From NCBI RefSeq assembly GCF_026113935.1, contig NZ_JAPEUL010000009.1, positions 144,501 through 208,500 on the forward strand: 64,000 nt of DNA, written 5' to 3'. This DNA comes from Marinomonas rhodophyticola. GTDB lineage: Bacteria > Pseudomonadota > Gammaproteobacteria > Pseudomonadales > Marinomonadaceae. Below the pieces are notes generated by a model. The model made no database searches. It was given only the letters and a program-made list of their open reading frames with translations, and was not told the origin of the DNA. This document shows positions 46,130 to 55,740 of the stretch, in pieces; the stretch's first letter is position 1, and the number at the start of each line of letters is the position of its first letter. A program made the translations under genes and the position numbers.

Positions 46130-46980
46130 GCAAACTTAAAGACTACGCAGACTTAACTCGATTTAACCGCCCTATAGGCTCTTTGCTGCTGCTTTGGCCA
46201 ACACTGTGGGCGTTATGGCTGGCGGCCGATGGCTTACCACAATGGCATTTAATCCTCATTTTCGTGCTGGGCGTTTTTAGCATGCGCTCTGCGGGATGTG
46301 TCATTAATGACTACGCAGATAGAAAAGTTGACGGTCATGTGGAGCGCACCAAACATCGCCCATTACCATCGGGTCGAGTATCAGAAAAAGAGGCACTTAC
46401 CTTATTTACTGCTCTCTGTGTTTTAAGCTTTGTTTTAGTACTGTTTACTGACATGCGAACGATTCTGCTGTCATTTGTGGGGCTGGGGCTTGCTGCACTG
46501 TATCCCTTTATGAAACGATATACTCATCTGCCTCAGCTTTTTTTAGGACTGGCCTTTTCTTGGGCCATTCCTATGGCTTACAGTGCACAGGGCGGCGACC
46601 TCACCGATCCGCAATTATGGATGCTGTTTGTGGCGAATTGCTTTTGGACTATTGCTTACGATACCTATTATGCAATGACGGATCGTCCCGATGACGTAAA
46701 AATTGGCGTAAAATCAACGGCCATTTTATTTGGTCAATACGATTTATTTGTCATTATTTGCCTGCAAGGACTAACTTTGTCCTTACTGACATGGATTGGC
46801 TTATTAGCAAAATTACAGTGGCCATACTTTGTATCGCTCGTCATCAGTATCGGCCTATTTTATCAACAATGGAGGCAAGCAAAAGACCGTGATCGCCAAG
46901 CGTGTTTTCGCTCCTTTTTAGACAATAACCGTGTTGGTTACTGCCTCTTTATCGGTCTTGTGACAAGCTATTTTCTGTAA
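46126..46980 (+). CDS. ubiA: 4-hydroxybenzoate octaprenyltransferase
   Basis: A 284-residue membrane enzyme that adds the polyprenyl tail to 4-hydroxybenzoate. It carries the first Asp-rich motif NDYADRKVD, the second DRPDDVKIG, the opening RPIGSLLLLWPTLWAL and about eight helices. Cotranslated with ubiC. Confidence 0.96.
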   Translation: MSKLKDYADLTRFNRPIGSLLLLWPTLWALWLAADGLPQWHLILIFVLGVFSMRSAGCVINDYADRKVDGHVERTKHRPLPSGRVSEKEALTLFTALCVLSFVLVLFTDMRTILLSFVGLGLAALYPFMKRYTHLPQLFLGLAFSWAIPMAYSAQGGDLTDPQLWMLFVANCFWTIAYDTYYAMTDRPDDVKIGVKSTAILFGQYDLFVIICLQGLTLSLLTWIGLLAKLQWPYFVSLVISIGLFYQQWRQAKDRDRQACFRSFLDNNRVGYCLFIGLVTSYFL

Positions 46981-47000
46981 TATATGGCAAAGTTGTGACA

Positions 47001-47018
47001 GTGTCATTGAATTGTCAC
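47001..47018 (+). promoter_or_regulatory. Pho box upstream of phoB
   Basis: GTGTCAT-TGAA-TTGTCAC: two 7-base half-sites with an 11-base period, close to the CTGTCAT-N4-CTGTCAT consensus. A TTTAAT-like -10 element follows about ten bases later, the usual distance where PhoB replaces the -35 box. Predicts that phoBR is self-activated under low phosphate. Confidence 0.82.
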
Positions 47019-47049
47019 ATTTGCTCGCTTTAATGAAACCGTTCCTGAG

Positions 47050-47759
47050 ATGAGGATAAATCCTGTGACCGGTAAAAAAGTATTAATAATTGACGACGAA
47101 TCTTCCATACGTGAAATGATTGCCATTGCCCTTGAAATGGCAGGCTATGAGTATCTGGAAGCCGAAAATATTCAACAAGCGCATGAGATCATTGTGGATC
47201 ACCGTCCAGACCTCATTTTGGTCGATTGGATGATGCCTGGCGGAAGTGGTATAGAGCTAACCCGCCGACTAAAAAAAGACACCACAACGGCTGAAATACC
47301 GGTCATTATGCTGACTGCCAAAAGCGAAGAAGATAACAAAATTCAAGGTTTAGAAGTGGGGGCTGATGACTACATCACCAAACCCTTCTCTCCTAGAGAA
47401 TTGGTCGCACGACTAAAAGCCGTACTGCGCCGCGCTACCCCTCAAGGCGTTGATGAGCCAATCGAGATAGAAGGCTTAATGCTTGATCCTATTAGCCAAC
47501 GCGTTACCATAGGCACTCGTCCTTTGGATATGGGACCAACAGAATATCGTCTACTCAAATTTCTCATGACTCATCAAGAACGAGCGTATTCAAGAGCTCA
47601 GCTGTTGGATCAGGTATGGGGTGGAAATGTCTACGTTGAAGAACGTACCGTTGATGTTCATATCCGTCGCTTACGCAAAGCCATTGGTAGCACTCATGAT
47701 TTCTTGATACAAACAGTCCGGGAACTGGCTACCGCTTCTCAGCAAAAAGGTCTTTATGA
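47050..47759 (+). CDS. phoB: Phosphate response regulator PhoB, one apparent frameshift
   Basis: Receiver with DWMMPGGSG (Asp) and TAKSEEDNK ... KPF (Lys), then an OmpR-type winged helix with RAQLLDQVWGGNVYVEERTV and VHIRRLRKAIG. The frame slips at the G-run 47719-47722; one added G gives the normal PhoB ending TVRGTGYRFSAKRSL. With that repair the stop overlaps phoR by four bases. The start may also be a GTG at 47065, better placed behind TGAGGAT. Confidence 0.93.
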
Positions 47760-49117
47760 AAACAATTTGGCGAAACACCATTATCGCGTGGCTTGCTGGT
47801 TTAACCGCCAGCATTATCATTGGCCTAATTCTTGGGCACTTGTTGGGTGTTTTGCTTTTGTATGTATTAGGCTCTTTATACTGGCAGCTGTATCAGCTGT
47901 ATCAGTTCCATGATTGGTTGCGCCATTCTGGCCGAGCAGCACCACCCGAAGCCAGTGGTATCTGGGGCGAAGTCTTTGACGCTGTCTATCGTCTGCAAAA
48001 AAAACAGCGTAAATCCAAACGCCGGATGCGCCAAGCCCTAACACGAATCGAAAGCTCCACGACCGCTTTAAAAGAAGGCGTTATCATGGCAGATAACCAA
48101 GGTAACTTAGAGTGGTGGAATAACTCTGCGGCGCATTTTTTTGGTTTACAGCGCCCAACAGATCGCGGTCAAGCAATCACCAATATTGTACGTAATCCAG
48201 ATTTTTTTCGTTACTTTAGTCAAAAACGCTTTGGTGAACCGCTAGTCATAAAGTCTCCCGCCAAAGAAGGCATGTACCTAGAAATCCAGACTACATTGTA
48301 CGACAAAAACGATCACCTCATTTTTGTCCGCGATGTCACTCGACTGCACTTACTAGAACAAATGCGCAAAGACTTTGTCGCCAACGCCTCCCATGAGTTA
48401 AAAACACCGCTCACCGTGATAAAAGGGTATTTAGAAACGTTAGAAATGTTCAAAGACAGTCTGCCGAAAAGTATGCAAAAAGGCATTGTTAACATGTCTG
48501 AACAATCTGAGCGCATGGAACAACTGATTGAAGATTTGCTATTGCTATCTCGTTTAGAAAGTAACGACAAACGCGAGGAAAATCAGTGGCATAAGGTGTG
48601 TGATTTAGTTAAGGCTATTCAAAAGACGGTTACGCCTATTTTGACCGATAAACACACAGTGTCTCTGACAATCCCAGAAGATGCCCGCTTATATGGTTCT
48701 TATAAAGAACTCTACAGTGCTTTTTCGAACCTCATTGTTAACGCCATTAAGTATTCGCCAGACGGTGGTGAGATTGCCATAAAATGGGAATCCAGTGAGT
48801 TTAACGGCGTTTTTTCCGTCAAAGACAGTGGCCTAGGTATAGAACCAAGATACATTCCAAGACTCACGGAGCGCTTTTTCCGGGTAGACAAAGGGAGAGG
48901 GTCAAAAACTGGTGGAACAGGTCTTGGCTTAGCCATCGTAAAACACGTGTTATTACACCACGACGCCAAACTGCAGATTCACAGTCAGCCAGGCTTCGGC
49001 AGCACGTTTTCTTGTCACTTCCCAGCGAATCGTACCCGAAACGATACGATTCCTGCGCTGCCTCTTCCTACGGATGAAAGCACAAATACATCCAATACAT
49101 TGGGCATTGAAAAATAA
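47756..49117 (+). CDS. phoR: Phosphate sensor kinase PhoR
   Basis: A 453-residue kinase: two N-terminal helices, a DUF3329 linker, a PAS domain with MADNQGNLEWWNNSA, H-box ANASHELKTPLTVIKGY, N-box NLIVNAIKYSP, and G-boxes DSGLGIE and GTGLGLAI. PhoR phosphorylates PhoB when the Pst transporter, through PhoU, reports low phosphate. The start ATG overlaps the repaired phoB stop (ATGA). Confidence 0.96.
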   Translation: MKTIWRNTIIAWLAGLTASIIIGLILGHLLGVLLLYVLGSLYWQLYQLYQFHDWLRHSGRAAPPEASGIWGEVFDAVYRLQKKQRKSKRRMRQALTRIESSTTALKEGVIMADNQGNLEWWNNSAAHFFGLQRPTDRGQAITNIVRNPDFFRYFSQKRFGEPLVIKSPAKEGMYLEIQTTLYDKNDHLIFVRDVTRLHLLEQMRKDFVANASHELKTPLTVIKGYLETLEMFKDSLPKSMQKGIVNMSEQSERMEQLIEDLLLLSRLESNDKREENQWHKVCDLVKAIQKTVTPILTDKHTVSLTIPEDARLYGSYKELYSAFSNLIVNAIKYSPDGGEIAIKWESSEFNGVFSVKDSGLGIEPRYIPRLTERFFRVDKGRGSKTGGTGLGLAIVKHVLLHHDAKLQIHSQPGFGSTFSCHFPANRTRNDTIPALPLPTDESTNTSNTLGIEK

Positions 49118-49138
49118 AAACGTTGTCAGCATAAAGGC

Positions 49139-49175
49139 CGACCTACAGGGGATTAGTTATTTGTAGGTCGTGATT
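49139..49175 (+). terminator. Hairpin between convergent phoR and the PilZ-like regulator gene
   Basis: A 9-bp stem CGACCTACA / TGTAGGTCG with a 14-base loop and a short T-rich tail, lying between two convergent stops. Confidence 0.5.
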
Positions 49176-49195
49176 TTATACAAACAAACGACAAA

Positions 49196-50038
49196 TCATA
49201 AGCTATCAAACAGCTGAGCAATAAAAGCCTCTTTGTCGCTGTCTTGATCGATCAAACTCAACACCACAGTTAAAAACGTCGAATCATGTTTCTTCTCCGT
49301 CGTGGCGACCGATTGAACATAGTAGTTTAGACGATTTACCTTGCCATTGAATTCCAAATCCAAAACGGCTTGTCCCAGCACTTGCGGCACAACATCATCG
49401 CTCTTAATGAACATAGTGGCTTCTGTTTTGCTAAAATGCACAATCATGCAGCGAAACTGTTTGCCTTCAAAGCGGACCAAGGTTGGGATTTTAACATCTT
49501 TAACCGATACCGCTGGCGCGTCGGGATGAGTAAACTTAGTCGCTTGAACAGGAGCTGCGGTTTTTCCAGCCCCCATTAATACATCCAACGAAGCAGAACT
49601 GACACCGCCCGGTGAAGATTCACGAGGCTTTTGTGACGATAATTTGCGCTCAATTCCGTGTTTTTTCGCGGCCGAAATAACCTTATTAATCAATTGCTCA
49701 CTGGAAAACGGCTTGCCAAGATAATCCGTCACACCAGATTGAACGGCTTCCACCACATGGCTTTTATCGCCTCGGCTGGTAATCATCACAAAAGGCACAT
49801 CTTCTTTTTTGTACTTGGGTTGCTCTCGACACCATTTAAGCAGCTCCACTCCAGTCATTTCGGGCATTTCCCAGTCACACAACACCATATCGAACTGAAC
49901 CTTAGACAATAATTGTTGTGCCTTGCGACCATTTACCGCCTCTTCAATTTCCACCGCCGGAAACTGCTTACGCAAGGTTCGTCGGATCAAGTCACGTGTA
50001 AAAGAAGCATCATCTACTACCAAAATTTTTAACGACAT
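49196..50038 (-). CDS. Response regulator with C-terminal PilZ-like domain
   Basis: Residues 1-125 form a CheY-like receiver (LVVDDASFTRD, LCDWEMPEMTG, MITSRGDK, GKPFS). A Ser/Gly-rich linker follows, then about 100 residues with beta-rich sequence including VRFEGKQFRCMIVHFSKTEA, which resembles a PilZ fold without a clear RxxxR/NxSxxG pair. It might respond to phosphorylation without binding cyclic di-GMP. ATG at 50038 overlaps the upstream stop (TGATG), so it is cotranscribed with the CysZ-like gene. Confidence 0.8.
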   Translation of the reverse strand: MSLKILVVDDASFTRDLIRRTLRKQFPAVEIEEAVNGRKAQQLLSKVQFDMVLCDWEMPEMTGVELLKWCREQPKYKKEDVPFVMITSRGDKSHVVEAVQSGVTDYLGKPFSSEQLINKVISAAKKHGIERKLSSQKPRESSPGGVSSASLDVLMGAGKTAAPVQATKFTHPDAPAVSVKDVKIPTLVRFEGKQFRCMIVHFSKTEATMFIKSDDVVPQVLGQAVLDLEFNGKVNRLNYYVQSVATTEKKHDSTFLTVVLSLIDQDSDKEAFIAQLFDSL

Positions 50039-50817
50039 CACAAAGTTCCATTAGTACGATCTAACAAGGCAGAAAAATCCCCATGCTCTGATCTAAAAAC
50101 CGAAATCCACAATAGTGTAGCTGCAACAACAGCAATCGGCATAACGAATAGATTAAAGAAAGGAATCGTCAAACTGACCATCACTATCCCGCCAAATGTC
50201 CAACATAACAAAGGTTTGGAACGTAACGCCATTCTCATGTCATGAAATTTCACTTTATTATTATCAAACGCGTAATCCATATACTGCAGCGATAACATCC
50301 AAGCGGAAAAAAGCAACAACAATACAGGGGAAATAACATTAACTAGAGGAATAAAAGATAATAATAGCAACAAAATAAAGCGCGGCAGAAAATACAGAAT
50401 TTTCTGACATTCTCGCTGCAAACTGCGACCAATAATTGCCATGATAACGCCCGCTGTCAACGTTTCGTCAAAGACTCTTCCGGTTTCTTTTTCTTCAACC
50501 TTTTCAGCCAAAAACGCCATAAATGGTGCCGCTAGAATATTGACCCCTACCGAAAAACTGTAAAACAACAGCACGGTAATAATGGCGCCAAAAATAATAT
50601 AAAACAGCCAATTTAAAAATGACACCCACTCAGGCACGTATCCCATAGCGTAACTTAATAGGTCTTGAAAATAACCAAATGCCACCATATAAATCAGCGC
50701 CATTAAGAAAAAATTGGCCAATAAAGGGGCTAAAATAAACAACCTTAAATCTTTCGACAAAACTAAGGGAAATGCTCTTAAAAAAGCCCCCGCAGCTTTA
50801 AACGGGTGTGTAATCAC
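50038..50817 (-). CDS. cysZ: CysZ/EI24-like membrane protein
   Basis: A 259-residue protein with about four to five membrane helices, starting with HPFKAAGAFLRAFPLVLSKDLRLFILAPLLAN and containing FRSEHGDFSALLDR-like tail sequence. CysZ in E. coli brings in sulfate for cysteine synthesis. Here no cys genes lie nearby. It is cotranscribed with the response-regulator gene behind it. Confidence 0.85.
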   Translation of the reverse strand: MITHPFKAAGAFLRAFPLVLSKDLRLFILAPLLANFFLMALIYMVAFGYFQDLLSYAMGYVPEWVSFLNWLFYIIFGAIITVLLFYSFSVGVNILAAPFMAFLAEKVEEKETGRVFDETLTAGVIMAIIGRSLQRECQKILYFLPRFILLLLLSFIPLVNVISPVLLLLFSAWMLSLQYMDYAFDNNKVKFHDMRMALRSKPLLCWTFGGIVMVSLTIPFFNLFVMPIAVVAATLLWISVFRSEHGDFSALLDRTNGTL

Positions 50818-51150
50818 GATGCCAAGTCACTCCTAAAGTTAGACCTTTTTTAAATGTATCCAATAGAGACACAGAATACCATGAGGACTTTCATGGCTCC
50901 ACAAAGCCTTTCAAATTGATGATTCTTAAATAGATTCTTCAATGCCTTCAAGCCTCCTTTAACATTTCCATCACTCTTTAATAAAGCTGACATTTATTAG
51001 ACGCATAACCTGATACGCAATTTCGATTGTGACCTTTTGTAAATTGGTGAACTATGAAAGTGTAAGACGAATACGAGCCAGTGCAGGTATCGCGTCTGAC
51101 TATAAAAACAGCACATACATAAAAACTAACTAACAAGGGACATTATCAAA
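50818..51150. other. Divergent promoter region between cysZ-like gene and oppA
   Basis: A 330-base AT-rich region with no gene. It must hold the promoters for both directions. I found no sigma-54, Fur or CRP site that is convincing. Confidence 0.4.
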
Positions 51151-52761
51151 ATGAAAAAGACATTACTCGCCAGTGCCATCATGGCTACTTCTTTCTTCGC
51201 TCTGCAAGCTCAGGCTGCAGACGTGCCGGCTGGCGTAGAATTAGCAGCCAAACAAGAACTCGTTCGTGGTGGTGGTTCAGAACCTGCGACCATGGACCCT
51301 CAAAAAATGGAAGGAACGCCTGCGTCTATTCGGGCCAAAGATTTATTTGAAGGCCTGTACAATCAAGACGGCGACGGCAACCAGGTCCCAGGCGTCGCGA
51401 CAAGCTATGATGTTAATGACGATAATACACAATATACTTTTCACCTACGCAAAGACGCTAAATGGTCTAATGGCGACCCAGTTACCGCTGAAGATTTTGT
51501 TTACGCTTTCACACGTGCTGTAGACCCTAAATTGGCCTCTCCATACGCATGGTTCATGGAAATTCCAGCCATCACAAACGCGACTAAAATCATTGCTGGC
51601 GAAGCAGATCCTTCTACTTTGGGCGTAAAAGCTCTAGATGCCCACACATTCCAAGTCACGCTTGAGCGTCCTGTCCCTTACTTTGTAAAAATGACCTCTC
51701 ACCAAACTATGTTCCCTGTGCCTAAAAAAGTGGTCGAGAAATGGGGTGATGATTGGACTAAACCAGAACACATGGTATCCAACGGCGCGTACAAAATGGA
51801 CGAGTGGATTGTTAATGAAAAGATGGTTTTTTCCCGTAATAGCCATTATTGGAATGACGCCAAAACCATTATCAACAAGGTAACCTACTTGCCTATTGAA
51901 TCCCCTAATGCCGAACTAAAACGCTTCCAAGCGGGTCAAATGGATTTGAGCTATGAGCTACCCAATGACCACTACAAACAGCTAATGCGTGACATTCCTG
52001 ATGAGGTTGTGGTGACACCAAAACTGGGTACGTATTATTATCAATACAATACAACCAAGGCTCCATACAACGATGTTCGAGTGCGCAAAGCCTTGTCTTA
52101 CGCTATCGACCGTGACGTAATCACCAAATTTGTGACTGGCACAGGCGAACTTCCAGCTTATTCGTTTACCCCAGAAGTAGTAAACGACTTCTCACCAGCC
52201 ACGCCAGAATACGCTACTTGGACACAAAAAGAACGTAATGAAAAAGCGAAGGCCCTGTTAGAAGAAGCGGGGTACACACAAAGTAACCCACTGTCTTTCA
52301 GCTTGCTGTACAACACTAACGAAAACCATAAAAAAATCGCCATTGCGATCGCGTCTATGTGGAACAAAACCTTGGGCGTCAACGTTACATTGGAAAACCA
52401 AGAATGGAAAACCTACCTAGAAACGAAAAAACATCAACAATTTGATATAGCACGTGCTGGCTGGATCGGTGACTACAACGAAGCCTCCACCATGCTAGAC
52501 CTTCTGACCACTACCCATGGTAATAACGATGGTAAATACAGCAACGCCGAATACGACAAGCTTCTAACCGAAGCACGTACCATGCAGAACCCAGCTGAGA
52601 ACTACAACAAAGCAGAAGAAATCGCCATTGAACAAGACATGGCCGTAGCGCCTATTTATCAGTACACCGAAAAGCGTTTGGTAAAAAGCTATTTAGGGGG
52701 TTATATGCCTAACCCAGAAGATAACGTCTATGCGCGTGATATGTACATCATCAAGCACTAA
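51151..52761 (+). CDS. oppA: Oligopeptide ABC transporter binding protein
   Basis: A 536-residue family-5 binding protein: signal peptide MKKTLLASAIMATSFFALQAQA, then RGGGSEPATMDPQKMEGTPAS, YVTAEDFVYAFTRAVDPKLASPYA-like motif, and the closing APIYQYTEKRLVKSYLGGY found in OppA. Heads oppABCDF. A hairpin follows before oppB. Confidence 0.95.
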   Translation: MKKTLLASAIMATSFFALQAQAADVPAGVELAAKQELVRGGGSEPATMDPQKMEGTPASIRAKDLFEGLYNQDGDGNQVPGVATSYDVNDDNTQYTFHLRKDAKWSNGDPVTAEDFVYAFTRAVDPKLASPYAWFMEIPAITNATKIIAGEADPSTLGVKALDAHTFQVTLERPVPYFVKMTSHQTMFPVPKKVVEKWGDDWTKPEHMVSNGAYKMDEWIVNEKMVFSRNSHYWNDAKTIINKVTYLPIESPNAELKRFQAGQMDLSYELPNDHYKQLMRDIPDEVVVTPKLGTYYYQYNTTKAPYNDVRVRKALSYAIDRDVITKFVTGTGELPAYSFTPEVVNDFSPATPEYATWTQKERNEKAKALLEEAGYTQSNPLSFSLLYNTNENHKKIAIAIASMWNKTLGVNVTLENQEWKTYLETKKHQQFDIARAGWIGDYNEASTMLDLLTTTHGNNDGKYSNAEYDKLLTEARTMQNPAENYNKAEEIAIEQDMAVAPIYQYTEKRLVKSYLGGYMPNPEDNVYARDMYIIKH

Positions 52762-52793
52762 TTTTGGTGTTGTTGTTCTATGTTGAAAATTCT

Positions 52794-52815
52794 CCTCAGC
52801 ACTTCGGTGCTGAGG
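52794..52815 (+). terminator. Hairpin with TTCG loop between oppA and oppB
   Basis: A 9-bp perfect stem CCTCAGCAC / GTGCTGAGG closed by the very stable TTCG (UUCG) tetraloop. It lacks a strong T-run, so it is probably an attenuator or RNA-end stabiliser that lets oppA be more abundant than the permease genes. Confidence 0.75.
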
Positions 52816-52881
52816 ATCTCTTGAACTCCTGCAGGTTTTTTGTGTTGGCCGTCACCCAGTGCAACGAATCCGGTAATTTTT

Positions 52882-53802
52882 ATGCTGACATTTATCTCAA
52901 AACGCATTTTAGAAGCCATTCCAACCTTATTGATTTTGATTACGGTTTCATTTTTCTTAATGCATTCCGCTCCAGGCAGCCCATTCTCCAGTGAACGCAC
53001 GTTACCGCCAGAGGTATTGGCAAACATCAATGCGAAGTACCACTTAGATGAGCCAGTGATTAATCAATATTTTTACTATCTTGGCGGCTTACTTCAAGGC
53101 GATCTAGGACCCTCTTTTCGTTATAAAGACTTCACCATTAATGAACTCATCGCACAGAGTTTTCCCGTTTCGGCAGAAATCGGCATTTGGTCTTTTCTTG
53201 TTGCCCTCTTGATCGGAGTAGGTTGCGGAATTATCGCAGCACTGCGCCAGAACTCCTGGTTAGATTACAGTGTGATGGGCTTTGCTAACCTAGGTATCGT
53301 GTTGCCAAATTTTGTTCTGGCTCCTTTGTGTATCCTATTTTTCTCTATTTATAATCAATGGCTACCGCCTGGTGGCTGGAACGGCGGCGCTTGGCCTTAT
53401 CTGGTGATGCCTGTTATTGCCATGTCCACCAGCTACATAGCTCAGATTGCTCGTATCACTCGCGGCAGCATGATTGAAACCATGCACTCTAACTTTATTC
53501 GCACGGCACGCGCGAAAGGCTTACCAAAGTATCGCATCATTTTTCAGCACGCATTGCGCCCTGCTATGTTGCCCGTTATTTCTTACCTTGGTACCGCATT
53601 CGTCGGCATAGTGACAGGTTCCGTCATCGTCGATGTGTATTTTGGTACCGGTGGTATTGGTCAGCACTTTATCAATGGTGCTTTAAATCGTGACTATTCC
53701 ATGGTCATGGGCGTCACCATTTTGGTGGGTACATTAACGATTCTATTCAATGCCATCGTCGATATTTTGTACGCTGTTATTGATCCGAAAATCCGCTACT
53801 AA
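52882..53802 (+). CDS. oppB: Oligopeptide ABC transporter permease OppB
   Basis: A 306-residue permease starting MLTFISKRILEAIPTLLILI, with six helices and the EAA loop (RTARAKGLPKYRIIFQHALRPA), ending DPKIRY. ATG at 52882 is preferred to a frame-extended start at 52840, as OppB normally starts with this exact N-terminus. Ends 12 bases before oppC. Confidence 0.95.
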   Translation: MLTFISKRILEAIPTLLILITVSFFLMHSAPGSPFSSERTLPPEVLANINAKYHLDEPVINQYFYYLGGLLQGDLGPSFRYKDFTINELIAQSFPVSAEIGIWSFLVALLIGVGCGIIAALRQNSWLDYSVMGFANLGIVLPNFVLAPLCILFFSIYNQWLPPGGWNGGAWPYLVMPVIAMSTSYIAQIARITRGSMIETMHSNFIRTARAKGLPKYRIIFQHALRPAMLPVISYLGTAFVGIVTGSVIVDVYFGTGGIGQHFINGALNRDYSMVMGVTILVGTLTILFNAIVDILYAVIDPKIRY

Positions 53803-53814
53803 GGCCACGCAATT

Positions 53815-54741
53815 ATGATTACTACAAAAGACAAAGTTCAGGCCGTCGAACAGTTCGCCGAAAAAGTGGTGGAAGTCGAAGGTCGTAGCTTATGGCAAGA
53901 CGCTCGTCGTCGCTTTTTTCAAACCATGCCGCTGTTACCAGCTTAATTATTTTGACCATGATTGCTGCGATTGCCCTATTGGGTCCATTTTTCAGTCAAT
54001 GGAATTACGATGATATCGACTGGGAAGCACTGTCTGATATTTCCACTCTAGGACGTCCTAATATTGAAAACGGTCATTACTTTGGTACCGACACGTTAGG
54101 CCGTGATATTTTTGTGCGTACTATGCAAGGTGGTCAAATCTCATTATTAGTCGGCATCATGGGCAGTGTGGTGGCTATCATCATAGGTACGCTTTATGGG
54201 GCAGCGTCAGGTTACCTTGGCGGACGCATTGATAGTGTGATGATGCGTTTCTTGGAAATCCTTAACTCTTTCCCTTTCATGTTCTTTGTGATCATTTTGA
54301 TGACCCTATTTGGTCGTCATATCTTCTTGATCTTTGTCGCCATTGGCGCGATTTCTTGGCTCGACATGGCACGGATAGTTCGCGGCCAAACCTTGAGCCT
54401 AAAAAACAAAGAATACATAGAAGCCGCCTATGCTTGTGGCGTCTCGACACCCAAAATCATCTTGCGCCACATTGTGCCAAACGTACTCGGTATCGTTGTC
54501 GTTTACGCCACGTTATTGGTACCGAATATGATTTTGTTAGAGTCCTTTATCAGCTTCTTAGGACTTCGGCGTTCAAGAACCTATGACCAGCTGGGGCGCG
54601 CTGATTTCAGAAGGTGCTCAGAATATGGAAATTGCCATATGGCAATTGGCGTGGCCATTAGGTTTCTTAGTGGTAACACTGTTTTGTTTTAACTTCCTCG
54701 GCGATGGCTTACGCGATGCGCTTGATCCCAAAGACCGCTAA
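53815..54741 (+). CDS. oppC: Oligopeptide ABC transporter permease OppC, two apparent frameshifts
   Basis: From ATG at 53815, the N-terminus includes EGRSLWQDARRRFF; one A is missing at the A-run 53921-53923, then HAAVTSLIILTM continues; one extra C lies near 54566, after which FLGLGVQEPMTSWGALISEG and the C-terminus GDGLRDALDPKDR are restored. The two opposite shifts cancel, giving a normal 308-residue protein. Two independent decays in the middle of an otherwise intact operon are unlikely, so error is favoured. Confidence 0.92.
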
Positions 54742-54750
54742 GGAGGCCTT

Positions 54751-55740
54751 ATGAACGTATTAAGTAAAAAGAATTTATTAGAAGTCAATAATCTAAAAGT
54801 AAACTTCAGAACGCCTGATGGTTTTGTTACCGCGGTGAATAATTTGAATTTCACCTTGGCACAAGGCGAAACCCTCGGCATCGTTGGTGAATCAGGTTCA
54901 GGTAAAAGCCAAACCGCGTTTGCACTTATGGGCTTATTGGCTGGCAATGGCGTTATTGAAGGGGAAGCACGCTTTAACGAGCAAAACATTCTTACCCTGA
55001 ATGAAAAAGCCATGAACCGCATTCGTTCCAAAGACATTGCGATGATTTTCCAAGATCCAATGACCTCATTGAATCCTTACATGAAAGTCGGCAAGCAGCT
55101 GATGGAAGTTTTGATGCTGCACAAAGGCATGAGCAAAGCCGAAGCGTTTGAAGCATCCGTGAAGATGCTCGACGCGGTAAAAATGCCCGAAGCGCGCAAA
55201 CGCATGAACATGTACCCCCACGAATTCTCTGGTGGTATGAGACAGCGTGTGATGATCGCTATGGCATTATTGTGCCAACCTAAACTTCTGATCGCCGATG
55301 AACCAACCACGGCTCTAGACGTAACAGTACAAGCTCAGATCTTAACCTTGCTGAACGAGTTAAAAGACGACTTCAACACCTCTATCATCATGATTACTCA
55401 TGATTTGGGTGTCGTAGCGGGTTTATGCGACAAAGTACTGGTGATGTACGCGGGTCAAACCATGGAATACGGTACGGCAGAAGATGTGTTTTATCGCCCT
55501 ACGCATCCTTATACGCAAGGTTTGCTTAAAGCGATTCCACGTCTCGATAGTAATGACGAAAAGCTCTCCACCATTCCGGGTAATCCACCGAACTTGCTGC
55601 ATATGCCGTCTGGCTGTCCATTCCAAGCACGCTGTGAATTTGCCAAAGAGCGCTGTGGAGAAAGCATGCCGCCGCTAAAAGAATTTGCATCGGGTCAGCT
55701 AAGAGCTTGTCATAAATCCGTTGATGGATGGGTCGCCTAA
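54751..55740 (+). CDS. oppD: Oligopeptide ABC transporter ATPase OppD
   Basis: A 329-residue ATPase with Walker A GESGSGKSQ, signature FSGGMRQRVMIAMAL, Walker B LLIADEPTTALD, His-loop ITHDLGV, and the C-terminal oligopeptide-type segment with Cys residues (GCPFQARCEFAKERC) that can bind a cluster in this family. Ends with TAATG overlap to oppF. Confidence 0.96.
   Translation: MNVLSKKNLLEVNNLKVNFRTPDGFVTAVNNLNFTLAQGETLGIVGESGSGKSQTAFALMGLLAGNGVIEGEARFNEQNILTLNEKAMNRIRSKDIAMIFQDPMTSLNPYMKVGKQLMEVLMLHKGMSKAEAFEASVKMLDAVKMPEARKRMNMYPHEFSGGMRQRVMIAMALLCQPKLLIADEPTTALDVTVQAQILTLLNELKDDFNTSIIMITHDLGVVAGLCDKVLVMYAGQTMEYGTAEDVFYRPTHPYTQGLLKAIPRLDSNDEKLSTIPGNPPNLLHMPSGCPFQARCEFAKERCGESMPPLKEFASGQLRACHKSVDGWVA

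Noticed and set aside
47700-47760. Programmed frameshift at the end of phoB
   Set aside because: The site has no slippery heptamer, and one missing G restores the normal PhoB ending and the four-base overlap with phoR.
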